NCBI GenBank assembly: GCA_000245075.1
Contig: JH599934.1
Coordinates: 54,476 to 118,475 of the forward strand
DNA: 64,000 nucleotides
Direction: 5' to 3'
From: Acetobacteraceae bacterium AT-5844
GTDB taxonomy: Bacteria > Pseudomonadota > Alphaproteobacteria > Acetobacterales > Acetobacteraceae
Shown here: in pieces, positions 16,736 through 25,717 of the stretch
Position numbering within the stretch: the first letter of the stretch is position 1
How the letters are laid out: each line of letters begins with the position of its first letter
Made by a program: the position numbers and the translations under genes
Notes under the pieces: model-generated
The model's database searches: none
Seen by the model: only the letters and a program-made list of their open reading frames with translations
Told to the model about the DNA's origin: nothing

Positions 16736-17602
16736 ATGAAGACCTGTAAGGCACCGGATCCGAATCCCAGAAAGCCTGCCTATAAGCTACCCGCCGGCGC
16801 CTGCGACGCGCATTGTCACGTCTTTGGTCCAGCCAAGATATTCCCTTATGCGCCGGACCGGTCCTACACGCCGCCTGATGCGCCCGTTGAGGACCTGCGT
16901 CGCGTACATGCCGCTATTGGCGTTGAGCGTGCAGTCATCGTTCAGGCGAGCTGCCATGGTACGGATAACACCGCCATGCTTGATGCTATTGCAAGCAGCG
17001 GCGGAGCCTATCGTGGCGTTGCCATCGTGGACGGCGATATCGATGAGGCTGGCCTCGCTGAGCTCGATCGTGGCGGCGTACGCGGTGTGCGCTTCAACTT
17101 CGTGCAGCATCTCGGTGGCACGCCGGACCTCGATGTGTTCGATCGTGTGCTGGACAAGATTGAGCCGCTGGGCTGGCACGTCGTGCTGCATCTCGATGCC
17201 GGAGACATCGTGACGCATGCGGAGCGTATTTCGCGCATCAAGGTGCCGTTCGTCATCGACCATATGGGCCGGGTGCAGGCCAAGAACGGGTTGGAGCAGG
17301 AGCCGTTCCGCCGCCTGCTGAAGCTGATGGAGAATCCTCTCGCGTGGGTGAAGATCTGCGGGCCGGAACGCGTTTCTTCCAGTGGCGCTCCATTCCACGA
17401 TGCCGTTCCCTTCGCCCGCAAGCTGGCCGAGATCGCGCCTGAGCGGACGCTGTGGGGAACCGACTTCCCGCATCCCAACATCTCCGGCGACATGCCGAAC
17501 GATGGCGACCTTGTCGACCTTCTGGCGCTGGCTGTGGAGAGCGAGGAAGTACGCCGCAAGATCCTGATCGACAATCCTGACCGCCTGTACTGGGCGCGCT
17601 GA
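16736..17602 (+). CDS. ligI: 2-pyrone-4,6-dicarboxylate hydrolase
   Basis: 288 aa amidohydrolase-superfamily enzyme opening 2-pyrone-4,6-dicarboxylate to 4-oxalomesaconate in the protocatechuate 4,5-cleavage and gallate pathways. It shows the HxH motif in CDAHCHVFGP (about residues 24-29), the IDHMGR segment and the distal aspartate in WGTDFPHPN (about 240). Length and the PAGACDAHCHVFGP opening match LigI. It is followed at once by galB and ligK, completing three sequential steps. Confidence 0.92.
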   Translation: MKTCKAPDPNPRKPAYKLPAGACDAHCHVFGPAKIFPYAPDRSYTPPDAPVEDLRRVHAAIGVERAVIVQASCHGTDNTAMLDAIASSGGAYRGVAIVDGDIDEAGLAELDRGGVRGVRFNFVQHLGGTPDLDVFDRVLDKIEPLGWHVVLHLDAGDIVTHAERISRIKVPFVIDHMGRVQAKNGLEQEPFRRLLKLMENPLAWVKICGPERVSSSGAPFHDAVPFARKLAEIAPERTLWGTDFPHPNISGDMPNDGDLVDLLALAVESEEVRRKILIDNPDRLYWAR

Positions 17603-17613
17603 AAGAGGTTTCC

Positions 17614-18342
17614 ATGTCTGGCACCCGAAAGTCTGGTCTCGTCGTCACCGCGCATCCGGGCGATTTCGTATGGCGGGCAGGCGGCGCCATCGCGCTGCAT
17701 GCCAAGCTTGGTTATCAGATGAAGATCGTCTGCCTCTCCTATGGCGAGCGTGGCGAAAGCCAGGGAGCCTGGAAGCAGGCAGGCATGACGCTGGAGGCCT
17801 GCAAGGCAGGGCGCCGTGCAGAGGCCGAGGCGGCGGCACGGATCCTTGGCGCGGAGATCGAGTTCTTCGACGCGGGGGATTATCCGTTGCGCCTGACCGA
17901 GGCGATGCTGGACCGCCTGATCGATGTCTACCGCGAGGTCAATCCGTCCTTCGTCCTCACCCACGCCGTCGCCGATCCTTACAATGTCGATCACCCCGAG
18001 GCGGCACGCTTTGCCCAGGAAGCCCGTATTATCGCTCAGGCGGCCGGCCACAAGCCCGGCCCGGGCGGAGTTACCTATACCGCGCCGCAGGTTTTCCAAT
18101 TTGAGCCGCATCAGCCGGAGCAATGTGGCTTCAAGCCGAATCGCATTCTGAACATCACCGAGGTATGGGAGACGAAGTGGAAGGCGTTTCAGGAGCTGCC
18201 CGCTCAGCGCCACCTTTGGGACTACTACGAGCGTGTGGCGCTGAACCGGGGCATGCAGGGTGGGCGCAACTCGGGCAAGGCCATGAAGTACGGTGAGGCC
18301 TATCAGACCATCTTCCCTGATGCTGTGGAGGTTCTCGCATGA
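17614..18342 (+). CDS. galB: 4-oxalomesaconate hydratase, PIG-L/LmbE type
   Basis: 242 aa Zn-dependent protein of the PIG-L deacetylase-like family, closely resembling Pseudomonas putida Gal[39 protein letters not shown] and FEPHQPEQC. GalB hydrates 4-oxalomesaconate to 4-carboxy-4-hydroxy-2-oxoadipate. The metal-site consensus AHPDD reads AHPGD here, like the deviating AHSAD of GalB. It lies 11 bases after ligI and its stop overlaps the next start (ATGA), fixing its role between ligI and the aldolase. It replaces the unrelated LigJ. Confidence 0.9.
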   Translation: MSGTRKSGLVVTAHPGDFVWRAGGAIALHAKLGYQMKIVCLSYGERGESQGAWKQAGMTLEACKAGRRAEAEAAARILGAEIEFFDAGDYPLRLTEAMLDRLIDVYREVNPSFVLTHAVADPYNVDHPEAARFAQEARIIAQAAGHKPGPGGVTYTAPQVFQFEPHQPEQCGFKPNRILNITEVWETKWKAFQELPAQRHLWDYYERVALNRGMQGGRNSGKAMKYGEAYQTIFPDAVEVLA

Positions 18343-19034
18343 ATCCCGTCGTCGTCACGCAAGTCACGCGAGCGCCGGCCGATCTGGTCGGCCGCTTCCT
18401 GCCGCTCGGCGTTTCCACCACGCATGAGGCTTCCGGGCGTGCCCCGAACCTGATGAAGACCTATATGAGGCCGGCCTGGGCAGGGGCCGCGGCCGCCGGC
18501 TCTGCTGTGACAGTTTTGGCGCAGCCCGGCGATAACTGGATGATTCATGTCGCGGTGGAGCAATGCCAGCCCGGTGACATCCTCGTCGTCGGCTGTACCA
18601 CCGACAACACGGATGGGATGTTTGGTGACCTGCTGGCCACGTCACTTAAGGCACGCGGCGTGCGGGGCCTGGTCATTGATGCCGGCGTTCGGGATGTCGG
18701 GACGTTGCGGGAAATGGGGTTTCCCGTGTGGTCGCGGGCCATCTCCGCGCGGGGTACCGTGAAGGCCACCCTGGGTTCGGTGAATGTTCCGGTGGTCTGC
18801 GCCGGCGTCCTGGTTCATCCCGGCGACGTGATCGTCGCGGATGATGATGGCGTGGTGGTCGTTCCGCGTGGGGACGCCGAAAGGGTTCTGGCCGCCGCGG
18901 AAAGCAGGAAGGAGAATGAAGACAGCAAGCGCGCCAAGCTTGCGTCGGGCGTTCTGGGGCTGGATCTCTACAACATGCGGCCGGCACTCGAGAAGGCCGG
19001 GCTGCGTTACGTGGCGACGCTCGACGAGGCCTGA
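18339..19034 (+). CDS. ligK: 4-carboxy-4-hydroxy-2-oxoadipate aldolase
   Basis: 231 aa class II (metal-dependent) aldolase of the LigK/GalC/ProA group in the RraA-like fold, cleaving the substrate to pyruvate and oxaloacetate and often decarboxylating oxaloacetate. It contains the family signatures [32 protein letters not shown] and [15 protein letters not shown], the latter two lining the metal and active site. Translationally coupled to galB. Confidence 0.92.
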   Translation: MNPVVVTQVTRAPADLVGRFLPLGVSTTHEASGRAPNLMKTYMRPAWAGAAAAGSAVTVLAQPGDNWMIHVAVEQCQPGDILVVGCTTDNTDGMFGDLLATSLKARGVRGLVIDAGVRDVGTLREMGFPVWSRAISARGTVKATLGSVNVPVVCAGVLVHPGDVIVADDDGVVVVPRGDAERVLAAAESRKENEDSKRAKLASGVLGLDLYNMRPALEKAGLRYVATLDEA

Positions 19035-19128
19035 GGGCGGCGGCGCTGGCAGGCGTCGTATCCCTCCACTTGCGAAACCGGGCGTGAAGTGGCTGAAAGA
19101 CCTATTCCCTTTCAGCCCCGGAAGGCCA

Positions 19129-19998
19129 ATGCCAGCACCCGCGCCCTTTCTTCGGATATCAGCCCTGTTGCGAGAAAGGGAAGCCGAGTTGACTCCCGCC
19201 GAGGCCAGGGTCTCCCAGGCCTTGCTGGCGGACTACCCCATTGCGGGGCTTGGCACAGTGGCAAGCCTCGCTCGCCGCGCTAGAGTGAGCGACCCTACGG
19301 TCGTCCGCCTGGTGGCCAAACTCGGCTTCGCGGGCGGCTACCCGGAGTTTCAGCAGGCGCTGCTGGAGGAGGTGGAGGCCCGGCTGCGGTCGCCCCTGAT
19401 GATGATGGAGACGCGCGGTCCTGCCGCGGGGGGGACCACGGATGCTTATCTGGGGTCTCTGGAGGGGAAGCTCGCGGAAGTACGGCAACATCCGGCGGCG
19501 GCGCCCTACAGCCGGGCAGCGGCTCTCCTGGCTGATCGCAAATACCGTATCACGCTGCTGGGCGGGCGCTTCAGCCGCTATCTCGCAGGCATTCTCTATA
19601 CTCATCTCGTGCAGTTGCGGCCGGGGCTGCGGCATCTGGACGGAACGGCGGCGGAGATGGTCGATGCGCTGATCGACCTCGGCAAGCAGGACGTGCTGGT
19701 GGTGTTCGACTTCCGGCGCTACCAGGCGGATGTGGTGGATTTCGCGCTCCAGGCCGCGGGGCAGGGCGCGAAGGTGGTGCTGTTCACGGACCCTTACCGC
19801 TCACCCATTGCCGAGGTGGCGCAGCTTGTGTTCACGGCGCCCGTGGACGCCAGCTCGCCCTATGACAGCATGGTGCCGGCATTGGCGCAGGTGGAAGCCC
19901 TGCTGGCGTGCCTGCTGGAAGAACGTGGCGAAGAAACAAGGCAGCGCCTGGAAAGTATCGAGGCGCTGCGGGCACGGCGCGGCGTTACGCTGGGCTGA
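19129..19998 (+). CDS. RpiR/MurR-family transcriptional regulator
   Basis: 289 aa. An N-terminal HTH_6 domain (about 12-88, with LTPAEARVSQALL and RVSDPTVVRLVAKLGF) precedes a SIS sugar-phosphate-type domain (about 130-260). Start chosen at the ATG at 19129 with GGAAGG nearby; a GTG at 19084 is an alternative. It ends two bases from the convergent binding-protein gene. It may act on the divergent amide operon at 21716 rather than the lig cluster; neither is proven. Confidence 0.85.
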   Translation: MPAPAPFLRISALLREREAELTPAEARVSQALLADYPIAGLGTVASLARRARVSDPTVVRLVAKLGFAGGYPEFQQALLEEVEARLRSPLMMMETRGPAAGGTTDAYLGSLEGKLAEVRQHPAAAPYSRAAALLADRKYRITLLGGRFSRYLAGILYTHLVQLRPGLRHLDGTAAEMVDALIDLGKQDVLVVFDFRRYQADVVDFALQAAGQGAKVVLFTDPYRSPIAEVAQLVFTAPVDASSPYDSMVPALAQVEALLACLLEERGEETRQRLESIEALRARRGVTLG

Positions 19999-20000
19999 GA

Positions 20001-21581
20001 TCAGCCGCGCCGGACGTTCCAGAAGACGGGCACGCCCTTCAGCATGCCTGTCAGCTCCGCCTTGTACGCCGTCAGCTGCGAAATCTGCCCAAGCGGCATG
20101 TAGGGCAGATCGGCGAAAGCCTGGCTTTGCATGCGCCGGGCGACCGCTTGTTGCGCCGCCAGATCCGGTGCGGCGAGCCACTCGCTGCGCAGCTCCTCCA
20201 ATGCCGGGCTTTGGCACCAGCCATACAGCGCACTTTTACCATCTCCCCGCAGGTTGGGGTGCACCGCCGGGCTGCCGAGATCGGCGCCTGTGTTCAACAC
20301 GACATAGGCGCTCCAGCCGCCCTGGTTGACAGGCTCCTTCTTGTTGCGCCGCTGGAGCATGGTGCCCCAGTCCATGGTCACCTCGTCGACGTTCATACCG
20401 GCGCGGCGGAACGCATCTGCCACCACGGCGCTGCCGGCGGCATTGAGCTGCACGTCACCCGGCGTCATCAAGAGCACTGGCTCGCCCTTGTAGCCCGCGG
20501 CTTCAAGCGCCTTCTTGGCTGCTGCCGGGTCTGCGCGCAGTGTGCCGAGGCCTTCGTCATTGGCCATGGCAGTGCCGGGGCAGAAGAAGCCAACCTTGTC
20601 GTTCCACAGGTGAGGATCGGTGCCGGCGATCGCCATCACCACATCCTGTTGGTTGAGTGCCATCATCATGGCCCGGCGGATGGCCGGATCGGCCGTCGGG
20701 CCGTGGAGATGGTTGACGCGGAGCGAGACCATGTAGCCTGTAGGGTCGAGCGGCTCGACCTTGAAGCCATTGCCACGGCGCAGCAGCGGCAGCATGTCGT
20801 TGCTGGGCAATTCCCACCAATCGACCTCGCCTGTGCGCAGGGCCGCGGCAGCGGTTGCCGCGTCGGCGATGACCTTCCATTCGATGCGGTTGAAATGCGT
20901 GATCTTGGGCCCGGCGGTACCCTCGGACACGCCGCCCTGGCGTGGCCTGTAGCCAGCGAAACGCTCATAAACGGCGCGGTCGCCCGAAACATGCTCCGAG
21001 GCCATGAAGCGGAACGGGCCGCTGCCGACGACTTCAGTAAAGGCGCGGTCCGCCGGCGTCTCGGCGATCCGGGCGGGCATCATGGCGCAGATGGTGCCGG
21101 GGGTCTTGCCCAAGGCGAAGGGCAGCAGCGGGTAGGGCTGCCGCAGCCGGAAGACAATGCGCTGGTCATCCGGTGCCGACAATTCGTTGGTGACTGCGAG
21201 CAACGCCTTGCCCAGATCGTCCTTCTGGCCCCAACGGCGGATGCTCGCCACACAGTCCCGCGCCAGCACAGGGGTATCGTCGTGGAAGCTCAGGCCCTCT
21301 CGCAGCGTCAAAGTCCAGCGCTTGCCGTCATCCTCGACCTGCACGCCCTCCACCATCTGTGGCTGCGGGTTCATGGCGCCGTCCTGGCCGAAGAGCGTGT
21401 CATAGACCAGATAGGCGTGATTGCGGGTGACGTAGGCGGTGGATACCACAGGGTCGAGCACCGCCAGGTCCGCATGCGGAATGAAGCGCAATGTGCGGCT
21501 GCCCTGCGCCCGCGCCACGCTGGGCATGGCGAGAGAGGTGGCCGAAGCGGCCCCCAGGGCCAAAAGGTGGCGACGCTGCAT
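20001..21581 (-). CDS. SBP_bac_5-type ABC transporter substrate-binding protein
   Basis: 526 aa periplasmic binding protein of the oligopeptide/dipeptide/nickel family. A twin-arginine-like MQRRHLLALGAAS signal ends around SVARAQ, followed by FIPHADLAVLDPV and the typical YDTLFG and SFHDDTPV segments. No permease or ATPase genes lie in the window. It is divergent from a four-gene amide-processing operon, suggesting that it captures that operon's substrate, perhaps an acylated amino acid or peptide. The ATG at 21581 has CGGAG upstream; a TTG at 21647 is a weaker alternative. Confidence 0.85.
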   Translation of the reverse strand: MQRRHLLALGAASATSLAMPSVARAQGSRTLRFIPHADLAVLDPVVSTAYVTRNHAYLVYDTLFGQDGAMNPQPQMVEGVQVEDDGKRWTLTLREGLSFHDDTPVLARDCVASIRRWGQKDDLGKALLAVTNELSAPDDQRIVFRLRQPYPLLPFALGKTPGTICAMMPARIAETPADRAFTEVVGSGPFRFMASEHVSGDRAVYERFAGYRPRQGGVSEGTAGPKITHFNRIEWKVIADAATAAAALRTGEVDWWELPSNDMLPLLRRGNGFKVEPLDPTGYMVSLRVNHLHGPTADPAIRRAMMMALNQQDVVMAIAGTDPHLWNDKVGFFCPGTAMANDEGLGTLRADPAAAKKALEAAGYKGEPVLLMTPGDVQLNAAGSAVVADAFRRAGMNVDEVTMDWGTMLQRRNKKEPVNQGGWSAYVVLNTGADLGSPAVHPNLRGDGKSALYGWCQSPALEELRSEWLAAPDLAAQQAVARRMQSQAFADLPYMPLGQISQLTAYKAELTGMLKGVPVFWNVRRG

Positions 21582-21715
21582 GGCGCGGGCTCCGAGAATG
21601 GGCGAGGCTTGGGAAGGCAGCACACCGGCCGCGTCCCTTTCTGTCAATCATATTTCATATTCACGACGGGTGAGAGTGTCTGTAATAAAATCCTCATGCC
21701 GACGCCGGAGCCCGC
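21582..21715. promoter_or_regulatory. Divergent promoter region of the amide operon
   Basis: 134 bases between the binding-protein gene and the isochorismatase-like gene. The part next to the latter (21645-21700) is AT-rich, with repeated TCATATT-like elements and a TAATAAAAT element, where two promoters and an operator are expected. No perfect dyad was found. Confidence 0.4.
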
Positions 21716-22354
21716 ATGAGCCCTCTTCCGACCCGCCGAGACGCGCCCTTTCAGCCCGGCGAGACAGCATTGCTGTTCGTCGATATGCAGCGCATCTGGT
21801 GCGAGCGGGGGCTGGACCCGGCCCATGCCGGGCAGGATTTCTCCTACTACCATGACCGGCTCGACAGCCTCGTGGTGCCCAACCAACAGCGGCTACTGGC
21901 AGCCGCGCGGGCGGCGGGCATCGACATCATGCACACTGTCATCGAGAGCCTGACCAGCCACGGCAGGGACCGTTCGCTGGACCACAAGCTTTCGGACATG
22001 CATGTGCCCAGGGGCGCGCCGGAAGGGCAGGTCATCCCCGCGCTTGCGCCGCTGGCCGATGAGATTGTGCTGCCGAAAACATCCTCGGGCGTCTTCAACT
22101 CCACCAATATTGACTACGTGCTCCGCAATCTCGGCGTGCGGTATCTCATCATCGCTGGCGTCGTCACGGACCAGTGCGTGGATATGGCCGTCCGGGACGC
22201 GGCGGACCGTGGATACATGGTCACACTCATCGACGATGCCTGCGCCACATACAGCGAGGAACGGCACCGCGCCGCCGTGAAGGCTTTCGGCGGCTATTGC
22301 TGGGTCACGGATACCGGGACGGTGCTCTCCCGCCTGAAGGAGATGGCCGCGTGA
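21716..22354 (+). CDS. Isochorismatase-family cysteine hydrolase, first gene of amide operon
   Basis: 212 aa. The catalytic Asp is in LFVDMQRIW (about residue 23), the Lys in LPKTSSGVF (about 121) and the Cys nucleophile in VVTDQCVDMAVRDA (about 154). Most relatives are amidases or ureidohydrolases. Its stop overlaps the next GTG start, so it belongs to a four-gene unit with a GS-like ligase, an N-formylglutamate amidohydrolase and an M20 enzyme. The exact substrate is unknown. Confidence 0.85.
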   Translation: MSPLPTRRDAPFQPGETALLFVDMQRIWCERGLDPAHAGQDFSYYHDRLDSLVVPNQQRLLAAARAAGIDIMHTVIESLTSHGRDRSLDHKLSDMHVPRGAPEGQVIPALAPLADEIVLPKTSSGVFNSTNIDYVLRNLGVRYLIIAGVVTDQCVDMAVRDAADRGYMVTLIDDACATYSEERHRAAVKAFGGYCWVTDTGTVLSRLKEMAA

Positions 22355-23661
22355 GCATGGAACTCGCCACCTGCCTCACCACCGACCTCGTCGCCATCAC
22401 TCGCGGCCGCAGCTTCCCGGCCGATGCGCTGGACGGATATCTGCGGCGTGGCACAGGCTGGGTGCCGGCCAACATGGCGCTGACACCCTTCGATGTCATC
22501 GCCGAGGACAATCCCTGGGGCTCGGCTGGTGACCTTCGCCTGTTGCCGGAGGAGGCCACGCGCATCCGGCTGCCGCAGCTCGGCCGGACGCCATTGCACA
22601 TCTATTTCTCGGACATCACCGAGCTGGACGGCACGCCTTGGGAATGCTGCCCACGCACTCTTCTGAAGCGGGCCATCGCGCGGCTGAAGGCCGAGACGGG
22701 GCTGACGCTGCTCGCCTCTTTCGAGCATGAATTCCAGGTGCTGGGCGGCGGGTGGCCGGCGGCTCCGGCCTTCTCCCTGGCGGCGATGCGGCGCGCGGAC
22801 CCCTTCGGCCCGGAACTGCTGGAGCTGATGGAGCAGGCGGGGCTGGAACCGGAGATGTTCCTGCCCGAATACGGCGCCGACCAGTTCGAGGTCACCATGC
22901 GTCCGGCTGACCCGTTGACCGCGGCCGACCGCTCCGTGGCGCTACGGCTGCTGGTGAAGGAACTGGCGGCGCAAAAGGGCTGGCGGGCCAGCTTCGCCCC
23001 CAAGACCGCGCCGGATGCGGTTGGCAATGGCGTGCACATCCATCTCAGCCTGCGGGATGAGGATGGCCGCCCCGCCATGCGGGATGAAAGCCGCCCTGGC
23101 GCACTCTCCGAACGCGCGGGGCAATTCTGCGCCGGTATCGTGCGGCATATGCCCGGGTTGCTGGCGCTGACGGCCCCCAGTCCCGTCTCCTATCTGCGCC
23201 TGCAGCCGCATCATTGGAGCGCCGCCTATGCCTGCCTGGGCGAGCGCAACCGTGAGGCCGGCCTTCGCATCTGCCCTATCGCGACTTTGGGGGGTGGCGA
23301 CGCTGCAAAGCAGATGAATGTCGAATATCGGGCCACGGACGCTACGGCCAATGCCTATCTGGCACTCGCAGCCTTGATCAACGCCGGTCTCGCCGGTCTC
23401 CGGGAAGGGTTGGTTCAGCCGCCTCTGGTGAACACCGACCCCTCCGAATTCTCGCCGGCGGAGCTGGAAGCCCTTGGCGTACGCCGTTTGCCTGAGAATC
23501 TTTCGGCCGCGCTGGCGGCTATGCAGGCGGATGCGCTGCTGACCGAGTGGCTGCCACCGCTTCTCACCGGCTGCCTTCTCTCGGTGAAGCGCAAGGAGAT
23601 GCAACTCGCCGGTGAGTTGGATGCTGCCCGGCTCTGCGAACGCTACAAGGCCATTTATTGA
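22351..23661 (+). CDS. Glutamine synthetase-family amide ligase
   Basis: 436 aa, shorter than GlnA (about 470). The GS catalytic domain shows FEHEFQVL, the GNGVHIHLSL metal and glutamate-binding region and NREAGLRICP. No adenylylation-site tyrosine context (NLYDLP) was found. The divergence and operon suggest a gamma-glutamylamide or related ligase like PuuA/IpuC, not ammonia assimilation. GTG at 22351 overlaps the previous stop (GTGA) and has GGAG nine bases upstream; an ATG at 22357 is possible. Confidence 0.85.
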   Translation: MSMELATCLTTDLVAITRGRSFPADALDGYLRRGTGWVPANMALTPFDVIAEDNPWGSAGDLRLLPEEATRIRLPQLGRTPLHIYFSDITELDGTPWECCPRTLLKRAIARLKAETGLTLLASFEHEFQVLGGGWPAAPAFSLAAMRRADPFGPELLELMEQAGLEPEMFLPEYGADQFEVTMRPADPLTAADRSVALRLLVKELAAQKGWRASFAPKTAPDAVGNGVHIHLSLRDEDGRPAMRDESRPGALSERAGQFCAGIVRHMPGLLALTAPSPVSYLRLQPHHWSAAYACLGERNREAGLRICPIATLGGGDAAKQMNVEYRATDATANAYLALAALINAGLAGLREGLVQPPLVNTDPSEFSPAELEALGVRRLPENLSAALAAMQADALLTEWLPPLLTGCLLSVKRKEMQLAGELDAARLCERYKAIY

Positions 23662-24419
23662 TGCCTCTGCTTCAACCGGACGAGCCGCCCGCCTTCACGT
23701 CGGAACGCGTCGAAGGCCGCTTTCCCTGCCTGTTGCTCTGTGAGCATGCGAGCAACCGCATTCCACGGGCGCTAGGGGATCTCGGCCTGCCGCCGGGCGA
23801 GATCGGCCGGCATATCGGCTGGGATATCGGTGCGCTGTCCCTGGCGCGGGGGCTGTCCCGGCGGTTGGACGCCGCCCTGTTCGCAACGGGATATTCGCGG
23901 CTGGTCATCGACTGCAACAGGCCTCTCGGGGCGCCTTCCTCCATTCCGGAGCAGAGCGAAGACACCATCGTTCCGGGCAATATCGGCCTCTCGACCACTG
24001 ATAGGGCCGCGCGGGCGGAGGCGCTTTTCCACCCATTCCACGACGCCGTCTCCGCTCATCTGGAGGCGCATGCGGAGAGGCGCTGCGTCATCGGCGTGCA
24101 TAGTTTCACGCCGCGCTATCGGGGCGTGGCGCGGCCATGGCAGGCGGGCTTCCTCTATGCTGACGCGCACCGCTTTGCCGCTCCACTGATAGAAGGGCTG
24201 CGCGCACAAGGCATCTGCGTGGGGGACAACGAGCCCTACACCATCGATCCCGCCGAGGACTATACCGTGCCCGTGCACGGGCAAGCGCGCGGTCTGCCTT
24301 CGCTTTTGATCGAAATCCGTCAGGACCTCATCGCTGATCACGCCGACGCCGATCATTGGGCCGAGCTCCTGGCGCCGCTTGTTTGCCGGGCCGTTGCCAG
24401 TGTTCAGGAGCCAGTCTGA
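23661..24419 (+). CDS. N-formylglutamate amidohydrolase family protein
   Basis: 252 aa of the FGase (HutG-like) family: LLCEHASNRIP near residue 30, DIGALSLARGLSRRL, and the VIDCNRP and GVHSFTP motifs that hold the presumed metal-binding residues. It would hydrolyse an N-formyl or similar N-acyl glutamate. It starts at an ATG overlapping the previous stop (TGATG), and its own stop overlaps the M20 gene. No other histidine-degradation (hut) genes are nearby, so classic hut function is unlikely. Confidence 0.85.
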   Translation: MPLLQPDEPPAFTSERVEGRFPCLLLCEHASNRIPRALGDLGLPPGEIGRHIGWDIGALSLARGLSRRLDAALFATGYSRLVIDCNRPLGAPSSIPEQSEDTIVPGNIGLSTTDRAARAEALFHPFHDAVSAHLEAHAERRCVIGVHSFTPRYRGVARPWQAGFLYADAHRFAAPLIEGLRAQGICVGDNEPYTIDPAEDYTVPVHGQARGLPSLLIEIRQDLIADHADADHWAELLAPLVCRAVASVQEPV

Positions 24420-25717
24420 TGCCTTGGGAAAAACAGCTGCGCGAAGCTGTGGCGGCCGACGCTGCCTGGATGCAGGCCCTTCTGACGCAGCTTATCAGTA
24501 TTCCGAGCGTCAACCCCAAGTTCCAGGCCGATCCGCTGCTGAACCGCGAGCCGGAAGTTCAGGACGTCATCGAGGCTGAACTGAACGCCCTGGGATTCGA
24601 GACGAGCCGGCAATATCCCTTTCCAGATCGCCCCAACCTGCTGGGCATAAAGCCTGGTGCGCAGGCGAATAGCCTGGCGCTGTGTGGCCATGTCGATGTG
24701 GTGCCCGTGGGCGACATCGCCAACTGGACCCGCCAGCCCTTCGGCGCCGAGATAGCCGACGGCAAGATGTATGGTCGCGGTTCCGGCGACATGAAGGCAG
24801 GGCTGGCGGCCTGTCTGGCGGCCTGCCGGGCTATCCATGCGCTCGGTATTCCTCTCTCTGGCCGGCTGGAGTTCCATGCCGTGGTGGATGAGGAGGCGGG
24901 TGGCTTCGGCGCCATGCAGGCGGCCGCGCGCGAGCCGCGCCCCTCCGCGGTGCTGGTGGCGGAAGGCAGCGCCAACGCCATCCGGCCCTGGGCAGGGGGG
25001 CTGGACTGGGTGCGGCTCACTGTCCGGGGGCGCAATGGCCACTCATCCCGCCGCTTCGCCTCCATCTATCCCTCCGAGGCTGCCGCAGGCATTCCTGTCC
25101 GCAGTGTCAATGCGCTGGAACTTGGCGCGCGCCTCCTGGCTGCCGTGCAGGCGCTGGAGGCGCAATGGGGAAGGGAGAAGCGCTTCCCGCACATGCCCGC
25201 CGGCATGAACACGATCTCCCCCGGTATGATGATAGCCGGGGTGGGGCTCGGGGCGGACGGGCTGCCTACGGTGCTGAACAATCCCGGCATGGTGCCCGAT
25301 ACCTGCGTCCTGGATTTCGACCTGAAGTTCCTGCCCGATGAAGACCCCGCCGCGATCCGCCGTGATTTCGAAGCCGCCATCCTTCGCTTCGCGGCAACGG
25401 ACCCCTGGCTGGCCGATCATCCTCCAACCATTGAATGGGACCTGCACGGCCTGCATTTCCCGCCCGTGAACACGCCGCTCGGCCATCCGCTCGTGGAGGC
25501 GCTGGCAAGCGCCCGGCAGGAGGCGGGGCTGCCGGTGCGCTTCGAAGGCATGCTGGGCGTCACCGACGCGGCTCATTATGCCGCGAGGGGGATTCCGGGC
25601 GTGGTATATGGCCCGCTGGGCGCCAATGCGCACGGCCCGGATGAATATGTGACGCTGGATAGCCTGACGGAGGCTGCGCAGGACATCGCCGTCGCTATCT
25701 GCCGATATTGCCTCTAG
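24419..25717 (+). CDS. M20-family amidohydrolase (ArgE/DapE type)
   Basis: 432 aa zinc-dependent deacylase or peptidase. Metal-binding motifs are GHVDVVPVGD (His, about residue 94), GRGSGDMKAG (Asp) and DEEAGGFG (catalytic Glu); the dimerisation domain includes RGRNGHSS, and a C-terminal histidine lies in ANAHGPDE. The ArgE/DapE subtype removes acyl groups from amino acids. Last gene of the amide operon; it overlaps the convergent glpD by four bases. Confidence 0.87.
   Translation: MPWEKQLREAVAADAAWMQALLTQLISIPSVNPKFQADPLLNREPEVQDVIEAELNALGFETSRQYPFPDRPNLLGIKPGAQANSLALCGHVDVVPVGDIANWTRQPFGAEIADGKMYGRGSGDMKAGLAACLAACRAIHALGIPLSGRLEFHAVVDEEAGGFGAMQAAAREPRPSAVLVAEGSANAIRPWAGGLDWVRLTVRGRNGHSSRRFASIYPSEAAAGIPVRSVNALELGARLLAAVQALEAQWGREKRFPHMPAGMNTISPGMMIAGVGLGADGLPTVLNNPGMVPDTCVLDFDLKFLPDEDPAAIRRDFEAAILRFAATDPWLADHPPTIEWDLHGLHFPPVNTPLGHPLVEALASARQEAGLPVRFEGMLGVTDAAHYAARGIPGVVYGPLGANAHGPDEYVTLDSLTEAAQDIAVAICRYCL

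Noticed and set aside
19908..21719. 603-residue plus-strand open frame
   Set aside because: Antisense to the SBP_bac_5 receptor with no recognisable domain or ribosome site.
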